Assembly: GCF_029080175.1 (NCBI RefSeq)
Contig: NZ_JARFJC010000013.1
Length of the DNA: 64,000 nt
Source: Luteipulveratus flavus
Lineage (GTDB): Bacteria; Actinomycetota; Actinomycetes; Actinomycetales; Dermatophilaceae
Strand: one strand, 5' to 3'
In this document: piece after piece, positions 16,774 through 24,742 of the stretch
Numbering within the stretch: position 1 is the first letter of the stretch
Layout: each line of letters starts with the position of its first letter
Notes under the pieces: model-generated
Seen by the model: only the letters and a program-made list of their open reading frames with translations
Databases searched by the model: none
Told to the model about the DNA's origin: nothing
Made by a program: the position numbers and the translations under genes

Positions 16774-17556
16774 TCATCGGCTGCGACGGGCGGTGATCAG
16801 CCAGGCACCCGCGGCGAACCGGACGCCGTGCTCGGCGCTGTGGTGGGCGGCGAGCGCCTCCCGGATGCGGTCGATCGCGCCGCCCGCGTCGCTGCCCAGC
16901 GCGTCGAGCGCCTCACTCACGGACCGGAACCCGAGGACCACGTCGAGCGCGTCCTGCACCGTGCGCCCGTAGAAGACCGGCTCGCGCACGTCCTCGAAGT
17001 GCGCGTGACCGAAGCCGGCGCCCTCCATGAGGCGGGTGGTGGCGTCACGGTCGCCCAGCGAGAACGGGTCCATCCCGCGCGACGGTGGGAACGCCGTACG
17101 GCCGAGCGCGGTGTCGATGGCCCGGGACCACTCGTTGTCCTCGCCGGGCTGCCACACCAGCATCACCAGGCGGCCGCCGGGCCTCAGCGCGGCGGCGATG
17201 TTCGCGAACGCCACCGGCGGGTCGTCGAAGAACATTGTCCCGAACCGGCTGACGGCCACGTCGAACGAGGCGGGCTCGAAGGCGTACGTCTGCGCGTCAC
17301 CGGGGACGAACCGGACGGTGGAGAGGCCCTCCTCGACTGCGAGCCGGCGCGCGCGGCCCAGCATCTCGGCGGACGTGTCGACCCCGGTCACCGAGCCGGG
17401 AGCGGCGGCGCGAGCCGCCTCGCGGGTGGTGAGCCCGGCCCCGCAGCCGACGTCGAGGACCGCGTCACCGGGCTCGATGCCGTACGCCGCCCGCAGATGC
17501 TCGTGCAGCGCCCGCAGCTCGACGTCGTAGAAGTCCGGCCCGACCGGCGATGCCAC
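16774..17556 (-). CDS. SAM-dependent methyltransferase (class I)
   Basis: A 260-residue class I methyltransferase. Motif I is VLDVGCGAGLTTREAARAA near residues 35-53, followed by the acidic GVDTSAEML and the LRPGGRLVMLVWQPG post-motif. It resembles small-molecule methyltransferases of the UbiE/Methyltransf_11 type; the acceptor is unknown. The GTG at 17556 was chosen because there is no ATG near the N terminus and the longer reading frame encodes repetitive DNA upstream. Confidence 0.82.
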   Translation of the reverse strand: MASPVGPDFYDVELRALHEHLRAAYGIEPGDAVLDVGCGAGLTTREAARAAAPGSVTGVDTSAEMLGRARRLAVEEGLSTVRFVPGDAQTYAFEPASFDVAVSRFGTMFFDDPPVAFANIAAALRPGGRLVMLVWQPGEDNEWSRAIDTALGRTAFPPSRGMDPFSLGDRDATTRLMEGAGFGHAHFEDVREPVFYGRTVQDALDVVLGFRSVSEALDALGSDAGGAIDRIREALAAHHSAEHGVRFAAGAWLITARRSR

Positions 17557-17603
17557 CTCGCAGATGCTAGCGACGACGGGCGATGGTCGGGTGGTGCCGC
17601 GGC

Positions 17604-17695
17604 GCTGGTCGGGTGGTTTCGGTCCAATGAGTGACCGGTCGGGTCGCTGGTCGGGCTGGGCGGGGTGGTTTCGGTGCGGTGAGTGACCGCTCGGC
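17604..17695. repeat. Short imperfect direct repeat in the methyltransferase upstream region
   Basis: The segment GTGGTTTCGGTCCAATGAGTG is repeated as GTGGTTTCGGTGCGGTGAGTG about 49 bp later, each preceded by a CTGGTCGGG element and followed by ACCG(G/C)TCGG. The role is unknown. Confidence 0.55.
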
Positions 17696-17740
17696 GCGCT
17701 TATCGGGGCGGGCCGGTGAGGGCGACCGACGACCGACGAC

Positions 17741-17778
17741 GAGGCGCCTGCCACCCGGACAGGTGTGGCAGGCGCCTC
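17741..17778 (-). terminator. Hairpin terminator after the metalloprotease gene
   Basis: A perfect 14-bp stem, GAGGCGCCTGCCAC with GTGGCAGGCGCCTC, and a 10-nt loop, 20 bp past the stop of the minus-strand metalloprotease gene. Confidence 0.78.
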
Positions 17779-17798
17779 GCGCGACGATCAGCGCCGGG

Positions 17799-19052
17799 TC
17801 AGTTGGCGGCGACCTTGCGGTAGGCGTCCAGCGACGTCGGGGCGTCCGGCGCCACCAGCTGCGGCAGCACCTTCTCGAACTTGGCGTCCAGCTTCAGGCT
17901 GGGCAGCACCTTGTTCGGGTTGTTCGACGTGGCGACGACCGCCGCACCCCACGCCGACGCCGCGCGGCGCTGGTTCGGGGTGCCGTGGTGGCCGGTGGCG
18001 TCGAACTGGCAGTCGCCGACGGCGTAGAACGCCTGCTGCGCCTGCAGCACCTGGTTCGCGTTGAGGCCGACACCCTTCTTGTGCGTGACGAAGTAGGTGC
18101 CGAACGAGTCCGCCATCAGCTCGGTGCGACGCGTCGCCTCCGGGCCCTCCAGGTCGGAGTCGAACAGGTTGTCCTCGTACTGCACGTGGTGGGCCATCTC
18201 GTGACCCATCACGGCCTTCGGGCCGACCTGGTTCAGGCCGATTCCCTTGAGCGCGGCCAGGATCCCGTCGCCGAAGACCAGCTTGTCCTTCAGCCGCTTG
18301 AACACCGGGTCGGTCTCGCCGACGGCGGAGTAGGCGAACGCGTTGAGCGTGAAGATCGGGTTCTCACCGTTCTGCAGGCCCGCGTCGCTCTTGACGATGC
18401 TGATGATGTCGTTCGCCAGGTCGATGGCCTCCTGGCCCTCCAGCCCGTAGAAGAGCGTCACCATCCGGGCGACCCGGTTGGTGTCGGTCATCATCGTGCC
18501 GTGCATCGCCATGAGCTGCACGTCGTTGAGCCTGACGTCCCAGAAGCGCTGGGCGTACCCGAACGTCGTGGTCAGCGAGCTCGCGTACGCCGACGGCAGC
18601 TGGTAGTTCGCGCCCTTCGGCGTCCCGTAGATCAGCGCGTCGTACGAGGGGAAGTCCAGCGCGCCGATCATGCTCAGCAGGAACAGGTTGCCCGGGTCGA
18701 CGTCCTTGAGGATCGAGTCGACGTAGGCGTCCAGCTTGGTCGGGCCGCAGTCGTAGTCGTCGGGGTTGATGACATTGGCGACCTTCGCCTGCACGACATC
18801 GCGTACGGGTGAGGCCTCGAGGTGGTGCTCCTTCAGCACGGCGTCACGGCGGGTCTGCCAGTCGGCCGGGAGCTTGGCGAGGATCCGGTCCATCGTGGCG
18901 CGGTCCTTGGCCGTCACGTCCGACGTCGCGTTGTAGATCTTCGCGGACGGGGACGGCTGGGGCTGGGTGGCGGCGTGGCTCGGGAGCGCGGTGCCGACCG
19001 ACAGCGTGAGGGCTGCCACCGAGGTGACCGCCCAGGCAAGACTCTTCTTCAA
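17799..19052 (-). CDS. Secreted zinc metalloprotease (HExxH), neutral zinc metallopeptidase-like
   Basis: A 417-residue exported protein. The signal peptide KKSLAWAVTSVAALTLSVG is cleaved near ALPSHAA. The zinc motif is GHEMAHHVQYED, with a later Glu-rich ELMADSFGTYF that can provide the third ligand. The overall pattern (HEMAHHVQ ... RRTELMADSFGTYF) is that of the neutral zinc metallopeptidase/YpfJ-like group. The start is TTG at 19052: a perfect AGGAGG lies 4 nt upstream, and no ATG or GTG gives a better site; longer in-frame starts would place the signal peptide internally. It is monocistronic with a strong terminator. Confidence 0.85.
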   Translation of the reverse strand: MKKSLAWAVTSVAALTLSVGTALPSHAATQPQPSPSAKIYNATSDVTAKDRATMDRILAKLPADWQTRRDAVLKEHHLEASPVRDVVQAKVANVINPDDYDCGPTKLDAYVDSILKDVDPGNLFLLSMIGALDFPSYDALIYGTPKGANYQLPSAYASSLTTTFGYAQRFWDVRLNDVQLMAMHGTMMTDTNRVARMVTLFYGLEGQEAIDLANDIISIVKSDAGLQNGENPIFTLNAFAYSAVGETDPVFKRLKDKLVFGDGILAALKGIGLNQVGPKAVMGHEMAHHVQYEDNLFDSDLEGPEATRRTELMADSFGTYFVTHKKGVGLNANQVLQAQQAFYAVGDCQFDATGHHGTPNQRRAASAWGAAVVATSNNPNKVLPSLKLDAKFEKVLPQLVAPDAPTSLDAYRKVAAN

Positions 19053-19388
19053 CGTTCCTCCTAGATTGACGGCCGCCCACCTTCGTGATCCCTGAAGTAC
19101 GGCCGTGCCGGAAGTCTCCGGACGACTCACCGGTAACGCGATAGCCGGGCACCGGTCCATGCGGACAAATGACCAACCCTTGACCGCTCGGGAACCAATA
19201 CCCGGGAGTCACCAGGGGGAGGACGTCCCGATTGGTGAGACGCCGAGGGCCGCGGGTAGCCTGCGACCGACAGCAGTGTGAGCGGCACCACAACACAGGT
19301 GACGCTGGTCGTCGAGGGCCGGAGACCCCGTCCGTACGACGCACGTGAACCGCCGGCCCCGACCCCGGCCGGAGGAGAAGGAGACGCA
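19053..19388. other. Intergenic region between divergent metalloprotease and bkd operon
   Basis: The 336 bp contain no convincing gene. On the plus strand a weak promoter-like pair, TTGGTG (19232-19237) and TAGCCT (19257-19262), would start transcription near 19269 and leave a leader of about 120 nt before E1 alpha. A small GGGAACCAATACCCGGG inverted motif lies near 19190-19206. These calls are tentative. Confidence 0.35.
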
Positions 19389-20576
19389 GTGAGCGACGAG
19401 CCCACGGTGCGTCACCATGAGTCTGTGGTGACACCCGCCGGAGAGCACGACATCACCGACGGTGGGCCGGACATGGTCCAGTTCCTCGACGCCGAGGGCA
19501 ACCGTCTGGAGACGAACGAGAGCAACGCCCCGTACGCCGAGATCGTCGAGGCGCTGACGGCCGAGGACGGCCGCGCGATGTACCGCGACCTGGTGCTCGT
19601 GCGCCGGGTCGACGCCGAGGGCCACGCGCTGCAGCGGCAGGGCGAGCTCGGTCTGTGGCCGTCGCTGCTGGGCCAGGAGGCCGCTCAGGTCGGCGCCGGC
19701 CGCGCGATGCGCCCGCAGGACTACGCCTTCCCCGGCTACCGCGAGCACGGTGTCGCCTGGTGCAAGGGCGTCCCGCCGGAGAACCTCCTCGGCATGTTCC
19801 GTGGCGTCAACAACGGTGGCTGGGACTCCAACGAGAACAACTTCCACCTGTACACGATCGTCATCGGCAACCAGATGCTGCACGCGACCGGCTACGCGAT
19901 GGGCATCCAGCGCGACGGCGCGGTCGGCACGGGCGACGAGTCCCGCGACGCCGCGGTGATGGCGTTCACCGGTGACGGCGGTACGGCCCAGGGCGACTAC
20001 AACGAGGCGCTCGTCTTCGCCGGGGTCGCCAACGCGCCGGTCGTCTTCTTCGTCCAGAACAACCAGTGGGCGATCTCCGAGCCGAACTACAAGCAGTTCC
20101 GCATCCCGCCGTACCTGCGCGCCCGCGGCTTCGGCTTCCCGGGCGTGCGCGTCGACGGCAACGACGTCCTCGCCTCGTACGCCGTCTCGAAGGCCGCGAT
20201 GGACGCCGCCCGCGCGGGCCAGGGCCCGACGCTGATCGAGGCGTTCACCTACCGGATGGGTGCGCACACCACGTCCGACGACCCGACGAAGTACCGCATC
20301 GCGGCCGAGGTCGACATCTGGCGCGAGAAGGACCCGATCAAGCGCATGCGCGGGTTCATGGAGAAGAACGGCCACGCCGACCAGGAGTTCTTCGACGCCG
20401 TCGACGCCGAGGCCGACGAGATCGCCGCCCGCATCCGCAAGGCGTGCCAGGAGATGCCGAACCCGGAGCTCCCCACGATGTTCGACAACATCTACGTCGA
20501 CGAGCACCCGGTCGTGGCGGCCGAGCGCGACGAGTTCGTCGCCTACCACGCGTCGTTCGAAGGGGCGGGCCACTGA
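19389..20576 (+). CDS. bkdA: Branched-chain 2-oxoacid (or pyruvate) dehydrogenase E1 alpha
   Basis: The thiamine-diphosphate E1 alpha subunit of a 2-oxoacid dehydrogenase complex, decarboxylating branched-chain 2-oxoacids or pyruvate with E1 beta. The 395-residue protein has the TPP motif starting GDGGTAQGDYNEALVF and ending VFFVQNNQWAIS. The HTTSDDPTKYR phosphorylation-loop region and the PGYREHGVAW active-site stretch are also present. GTG 19389 follows GGAGGAGAAGGAG; a GTG 37 codons earlier lacks a site. It is the first gene of an E1a-E1b-E2 operon and overlaps E1 beta by one base. Branched-chain specificity is the likelier reading but not proven. Confidence 0.88.
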   Translation: MSDEPTVRHHESVVTPAGEHDITDGGPDMVQFLDAEGNRLETNESNAPYAEIVEALTAEDGRAMYRDLVLVRRVDAEGHALQRQGELGLWPSLLGQEAAQVGAGRAMRPQDYAFPGYREHGVAWCKGVPPENLLGMFRGVNNGGWDSNENNFHLYTIVIGNQMLHATGYAMGIQRDGAVGTGDESRDAAVMAFTGDGGTAQGDYNEALVFAGVANAPVVFFVQNNQWAISEPNYKQFRIPPYLRARGFGFPGVRVDGNDVLASYAVSKAAMDAARAGQGPTLIEAFTYRMGAHTTSDDPTKYRIAAEVDIWREKDPIKRMRGFMEKNGHADQEFFDAVDAEADEIAARIRKACQEMPNPELPTMFDNIYVDEHPVVAAERDEFVAYHASFEGAGH

Positions 20577-21565
20577 TGACCACGCAGAAGCTCACGCTGG
20601 CCAAGGGCCTCAACTCGGGCCTGCGCGCCGCCATGGAGGCCGACCCCAAGGTCGTCCTGATGGGTGAGGACGTCGGCAAGCTCGGCGGCGTCTTCCGCAT
20701 CACCGAGGGCCTGCAGAAGGACTTCGGCGAGGACCGCGTCATCGACACCCCGCTGGCCGAGTCCGGCATCGTCGGTACCGCCATCGGCCTGTGCCTGCGC
20801 GGGTACCGCCCGGTCGTGGAGATCCAGTTCGACGGGTTCGTCTACCCCGCGTTCGACCAGATCATCAGCCAGGTCTCCAAGATGCACGCCCGCTCTCTGG
20901 GTGCGCTGCGCCTGCCGATGGTCATCCGCATCCCGTACGGCGGTGGCATCGGCGCGGTCGAGCACCACTCCGAGTCCAACGAGGCCTACTTCGCCCACAC
21001 CGCCGGCCTGCGCGTCGTCACCTGCTCGGACCCGGGCGACGCGTACTGGATGATGCAGCAGGCGATCGCCTCGGACGACCCGGTGATCTTCTACGAGCCG
21101 AAGCGCCGCTACCACGAGCGCGGCGAGGTCGACATCGACGAGACCGCCGGTGCGCCGCTCGGTCTGCACCAGGCGGCCGTTCGCCGGGAGGGCACCGACC
21201 TCACGCTCGTCACGTACGGGCCGATGGTGAAGACCTGCCTGCAGGCCGCGGAAGCCGCTGCGGCAGAGGGCATCTCGCTGACCGTCGTCGACCTGCGCTC
21301 GTTGTCGCCACTGGACCGGCCGACCGTCCTCGACGCGGTGAAGAAGACCGGCCGTGCAGTCGTCGTGCACGAGGCGTCGACGTTCCTCGGTATGGGCGCC
21401 GAGCTGGCCGCGCTCATCCAGCAGGAGTGCTTCTACCACCTGGAGGCCCCGGTGCTGCGCGTCGGCGGCTACAACATCCCGTACCCGCCGAGCCGGTTCG
21501 AGGAGGAGTTCCTCCCGAACCTCGACCGTGTGATGGACGCCGTCGACCGGTCGCTCGCTTTCTGA
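20576..21565 (+). CDS. bkdB: Branched-chain 2-oxoacid (or pyruvate) dehydrogenase E1 beta
   Basis: The beta subunit that completes the E1 active site. It has 329 residues, with the conserved MGEDVGKLGGVFRITEGL opening, DTPLAESGIVGTAIGL, PVVEIQFDGFVYPAFDQI and HHSESNEAYFAHTAGL. The transketolase C-terminal domain begins around residue 200 (TYGPMVKTCLQAAEAA). Its ATG overlaps the E1 alpha stop (TGATG), so translation is coupled. The E2 gene follows 25 bp later with its own AAGGAG site. No E3 (lipoamide dehydrogenase) gene is present, so E3 is presumably shared. Confidence 0.92.
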   Translation: MTTQKLTLAKGLNSGLRAAMEADPKVVLMGEDVGKLGGVFRITEGLQKDFGEDRVIDTPLAESGIVGTAIGLCLRGYRPVVEIQFDGFVYPAFDQIISQVSKMHARSLGALRLPMVIRIPYGGGIGAVEHHSESNEAYFAHTAGLRVVTCSDPGDAYWMMQQAIASDDPVIFYEPKRRYHERGEVDIDETAGAPLGLHQAAVRREGTDLTLVTYGPMVKTCLQAAEAAAAEGISLTVVDLRSLSPLDRPTVLDAVKKTGRAVVVHEASTFLGMGAELAALIQQECFYHLEAPVLRVGGYNIPYPPSRFEEEFLPNLDRVMDAVDRSLAF

Positions 21566-21590
21566 GCCATCAGCAAGGAGAACGCTTTTC

Positions 21591-23081
21591 ATGGCTGTGA
21601 AGCAGTTCAACCTCCCCGACCCGGGTGAGGGTCTGGTCGAGGCGGAGATCGTCACCTGGAAGGTCAAGGCGGGCGACACCGTCAAGACCAACGACATCGT
21701 GGTCGAGATCGAGACCGCCAAGTCGCTCGTCGAGCTGCCCATCCCCTGGGAGGGCACCGTCGTCGAGCTGCTCGTCGAGGAGGGCACGACGGTCGACGTC
21801 GGCGCCCCGATCGTGTCCGTGGACGTCGCGGGTGCCGAGGGCGACCCGGCCGACGGCTCGGCCACCGACCTCGTCCCGGACACCGCGTCCGGCAGCGCTG
21901 CCGGTGGCGAGGAGCGCGTCGCGAACCTGGTCGGCTACGGCCCGTCCGCCGGTACGACGACCCGCCGCAAGCGGCGTCCGGCTGCCCCGGCGGCGGCTGC
22001 TGCGCCCGAGCCCGCTGGTCGAGGAGGCGAGCCCCCCAGGGCGAGCCGTCTCGAGACCTCCGTAGCCGCGGGTGGCGAGTCTCCCTCTGCGGCACCGGGT
22101 TTCGACACGGACTCCGCTAGCGCTCCGTCCGGCTCAACCAGCGGTGGTGGCGCGTGGTCGTACTCCACGAGCAACGGTGGCAAGGCGCTGGCGAAGCCGC
22201 CGGTGCGCAAGTTCGCCAAGGACCGTGGCATCGACCTCTCGCAGGTGATCCCGACCCGCGAGGACGGCGTCATCTCTCGCGCCGACGTCGAGGCGTTCAT
22301 CGCGGGCGGCGCCCCGGAGGCGCCGGCCGCTGCGGCCGCCGCTCCGACGTACGGTCAGGCGGGCGAGCGCGAGACGCGGATCCCGGTCAAGGGCGTGCGC
22401 AAGATGACCGCGCAGGCGATGGTGGGGTCGGCGTTCACCGCGCCGCACGTCACCGAGTTCATCACCATCGACGTGACCCGCACGATGGAGCTCGTCGAGC
22501 GGCTCAAGGCCGACCGCGAGTTCCGCGATGTCAAGGTCACGCCGCTGCTGGTGCTGGCCAAGGCGCTGTGCATCGCCATCCGCCGCAACCCGGGCATGAA
22601 TGCCACCTGGGACGAGCAGGCGCAGGAGATCGTCCAGAAGAACTACGTCAACCTCGGCATCGCCGCCGCCACCCCGCGCGGCCTGCTCGTCCCGAACATC
22701 AAGGACGCGCAGACGATGGACCTGCGGCAGCTGGCCGAGGCGATCGGTGCGCTGACGACGACGGCGCGCGAGGGTCGTACCCGGCCGGCGGAGATGTCGG
22801 GCGGCACGATCACGATCACCAACGTCGGCGTCTTCGGCGTCGACACCGGCACGCCGATCATCAACCCGGGCGAGTCGGCGATCGTCTGCTTCGGCGCGAT
22901 CCGCAAGCAGCCGTGGGTCGTCACCGACGCCGACGGCAACGACGAGCTGGCCATCCGCCAGGTCACCCAGCTGTCGGTGTCGTTCGACCACCGGCTCATC
23001 GACGGCGAGCTGGGCTCGCGGTTCCTGGCCGACGTCGCCGCAGTCCTGGAGGACCCGAGCCGCGGTCTGGTCTGGGGCTGA
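21591..23081 (+). CDS. bkdC: Dihydrolipoamide acyltransferase E2 component with in-frame repeat insertion
   Basis: The E2 core of the 2-oxoacid dehydrogenase complex, 496 residues. The N-terminal lipoyl domain has the modified lysine at 44 in EIETAKSLVELP. The peripheral subunit-binding domain lies at about 202-236 (VRKFAKDRGIDLSQVIPTRE), and the catalytic domain ends with SFDHRLIDGELG (His467). Between lipoyl and binding domains, residues 142-185 are encoded by an entire paired-arm dispersed repeat (nt 22014-22143) read in frame as a Gly/Ser/Pro-rich linker. The catalytic residues are intact, so the gene should still be functional. Confidence 0.92.
   Translation: MAVKQFNLPDPGEGLVEAEIVTWKVKAGDTVKTNDIVVEIETAKSLVELPIPWEGTVVELLVEEGTTVDVGAPIVSVDVAGAEGDPADGSATDLVPDTASGSAAGGEERVANLVGYGPSAGTTTRRKRRPAAPAAAAAPEPAGRGGEPPRASRLETSVAAGGESPSAAPGFDTDSASAPSGSTSGGGAWSYSTSNGGKALAKPPVRKFAKDRGIDLSQVIPTREDGVISRADVEAFIAGGAPEAPAAAAAAPTYGQAGERETRIPVKGVRKMTAQAMVGSAFTAPHVTEFITIDVTRTMELVERLKADREFRDVKVTPLLVLAKALCIAIRRNPGMNATWDEQAQEIVQKNYVNLGIAAATPRGLLVPNIKDAQTMDLRQLAEAIGALTTTAREGRTRPAEMSGGTITITNVGVFGVDTGTPIINPGESAIVCFGAIRKQPWVVTDADGNDELAIRQVTQLSVSFDHRLIDGELGSRFLADVAAVLEDPSRGLVWG
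22014..22143. repeat. Paired-arm dispersed repeat inserted in the E2 coding sequence (130 bp)
   Basis: The left arm GCTGGTCGAGGAGGCGAGCC...CGTCTCGAGACC and right arm GGGTTTCGACACGG...CCGGCTCAACCAGC face each other around a CGAGTCTCCC-type core, matching 11896-12026 in length and order. It lies wholly inside the E2 linker and keeps the reading frame. Confidence 0.85.
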
Positions 23082-23108
23082 GGCCACCGGCCGTGCCACG
23101 CTGAGCGT

Positions 23109-23957
23109 GTGACCGGTGGGAGGGCTCGGGCGGCGGTGCTCGGCATCGTCGTCCTGACCCTCCCGCTGGTCGCGTGCGGACCGCAGCCGTCCGGCCGGTA
23201 CGAGGAGTACGCCGCGCTCGGCGACTCCTACACGGCCGCGCCGTGGGTGCCGGTCACCGAGGTGGCGTCCGGGTGTCTGCGCTCCAGCGGCGGCTACCCG
23301 GTGCAGCTGGCGGCCCGGCTGCACGTGGGCGTGCTCCGCAACGTCGCCTGCGCGGGCGCCCGGACCGCCAACGGCACGACCCCGCAAGGGCACAACGAGC
23401 CGCAGCTGGACGCCGTCAGTCGCTCGACCGACCTGGTCACGGTGTCGCTGGGCGCGAACGACGAGCGGGTCTTCGGCCGGTTGACGGCGACCTGCGCCCA
23501 GGCGGCCGCCGACCGGTCGGGACCGGACTGCCGGCAGCGGCTGAGCCCCGGCGGCGTCGACCAGATCCGCCGGGCCACCGAACGGACGAGGGGTCGGCTG
23601 GCCGGGCTGCTTCGTCAGGTCCGGGCCCGCGCGCCGCACGCCCGGGTCGTGGCCGTCGGCTACCCGGCGCTGGTCCGCCCTGGCGACCACTGCCCGGACC
23701 GCCTGCCGTGGCGGCCGGAGGACTACGCGTACGTCGCGTCGAGCATCGAGGCCCTCAACGCAGCGGTGCGCGGTGCGGCCGCCGATGCGGGCGTCGCCTA
23801 CCTCGACGTCGCCGCGGCCTCCGCCGGGCACGGCATCTGCGACGCCCAACCCTGGGTCAACGGCGTGCACGGCGACCGCGCCGCAGCCGCGCCGCTGCAC
23901 CCGTTCGGCCGGGAGCAGACGGCGATCGCCGATCTGCTGGTGAGGATGCTGACCTGA
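23109..23957 (+). CDS. SGNH/GDSL-type lipase-esterase, lipoprotein
   Basis: A secreted serine esterase of 282 residues. A lipoprotein signal (ending LTLPLVACG) is followed by SGNH block I ALGDSYTAAPWV, block II around CAGARTANG, the Asn block SLGANDERVFG, and a C-terminal His in PLHPFGREQ. Six to eight cysteines suggest disulfides, as in Streptomyces SGNH lipases. The GTG at 23109 lies 27 bp after the E2 gene on the same strand but has no functional link to it. Its stop is only 5 bp from the convergent DoxX gene, leaving no room for a separate terminator. Confidence 0.88.
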   Translation: MTGGRARAAVLGIVVLTLPLVACGPQPSGRYEEYAALGDSYTAAPWVPVTEVASGCLRSSGGYPVQLAARLHVGVLRNVACAGARTANGTTPQGHNEPQLDAVSRSTDLVTVSLGANDERVFGRLTATCAQAAADRSGPDCRQRLSPGGVDQIRRATERTRGRLAGLLRQVRARAPHARVVAVGYPALVRPGDHCPDRLPWRPEDYAYVASSIEALNAAVRGAAADAGVAYLDVAAASAGHGICDAQPWVNGVHGDRAAAAPLHPFGREQTAIADLLVRMLT

Positions 23958-23962
23958 GGGCG

Positions 23963-24550
23963 TCAGCGCAGGATCGGGAACCGCCGTACGACGGCGAGCC
24001 CTTCCCACCAGGTCGCCAGGCTGAAACGGCGCGCCGCGGGCAACGCCGCCAGCCCGATCAGCAGCAGGGCGTAGACCAGGTGCTCGTCCACGATCGGGTT
24101 GTTCTCGGGCACGAGCAGCGCGAGGCGCAGCGACACCATCAGCAGGATGCCGGACACGGTGGCGATCCGCGTCGCGACGCCGAGGATCACGGCGAGACCG
24201 ACGCCGCCCATGCCCAGCATGAACAGCCAGTCGAAGACACTGACGCCGGCCATGGACTCGTACATCGGGCTCAGCGGGCTGTCAGTGCCGAACTTCAGAA
24301 ACCCGTACGTCGGTGAGCCGCCGTGGATCCAGGCGTCGGGTCCGAGCCGGTCGAGCGCCCCGGTCTTCGGGTCCTTGCCGGTGGCGAACCCGAGCGCGAG
24401 CAGCTTGTCGAGGAACGCCCAGAAGAAGACGAACCCGACCACGAGCCGCACGACCGGCCACACCCAGTCCTGCGCGGCCGCGAACACGGGGCGCGGCCCG
24501 CGGATCACCTGGACGGAGTCGGGCTCACGCTCGTCTACTGTCGTCGTCAT
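23963..24550 (-). CDS. DoxX family membrane protein
   Basis: A 195-residue integral membrane protein with about four hydrophobic helices, matching the DoxX/thiosulfate-quinone oxidoreductase small-subunit group. The first helix region reads WPVVRLVVGFVFFWAFLDKL, and the later GVGLAVILGVATRIATVSGILLM is typical. Members act in quinone-linked redox or oxidative-stress responses, but the role here is unknown. The start ATG 24550 is preceded by a GAGGATC-like site. It converges on the SGNH gene with a 5-bp gap. Confidence 0.8.
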   Translation of the reverse strand: MTTTVDEREPDSVQVIRGPRPVFAAAQDWVWPVVRLVVGFVFFWAFLDKLLALGFATGKDPKTGALDRLGPDAWIHGGSPTYGFLKFGTDSPLSPMYESMAGVSVFDWLFMLGMGGVGLAVILGVATRIATVSGILLMVSLRLALLVPENNPIVDEHLVYALLLIGLAALPAARRFSLATWWEGLAVVRRFPILR

Positions 24551-24742
24551 GGATCGGGATCCTCGCTGCAGGGCGCAATCAGACTGTTGAAGTTTTCACG
24601 ATCCTGACTCTCTTGGTCGTTCCTGGTGGCAATGACCACCTGGCGCTGGGGATCCGCGAACTCCGCCCATGGGCGCGGCCGTCCTGTGGTTCCATCGCGG
24701 TGCCGGTCGGCCGGCCGGTGACGATGTGGGGGAGGAGGCCTG

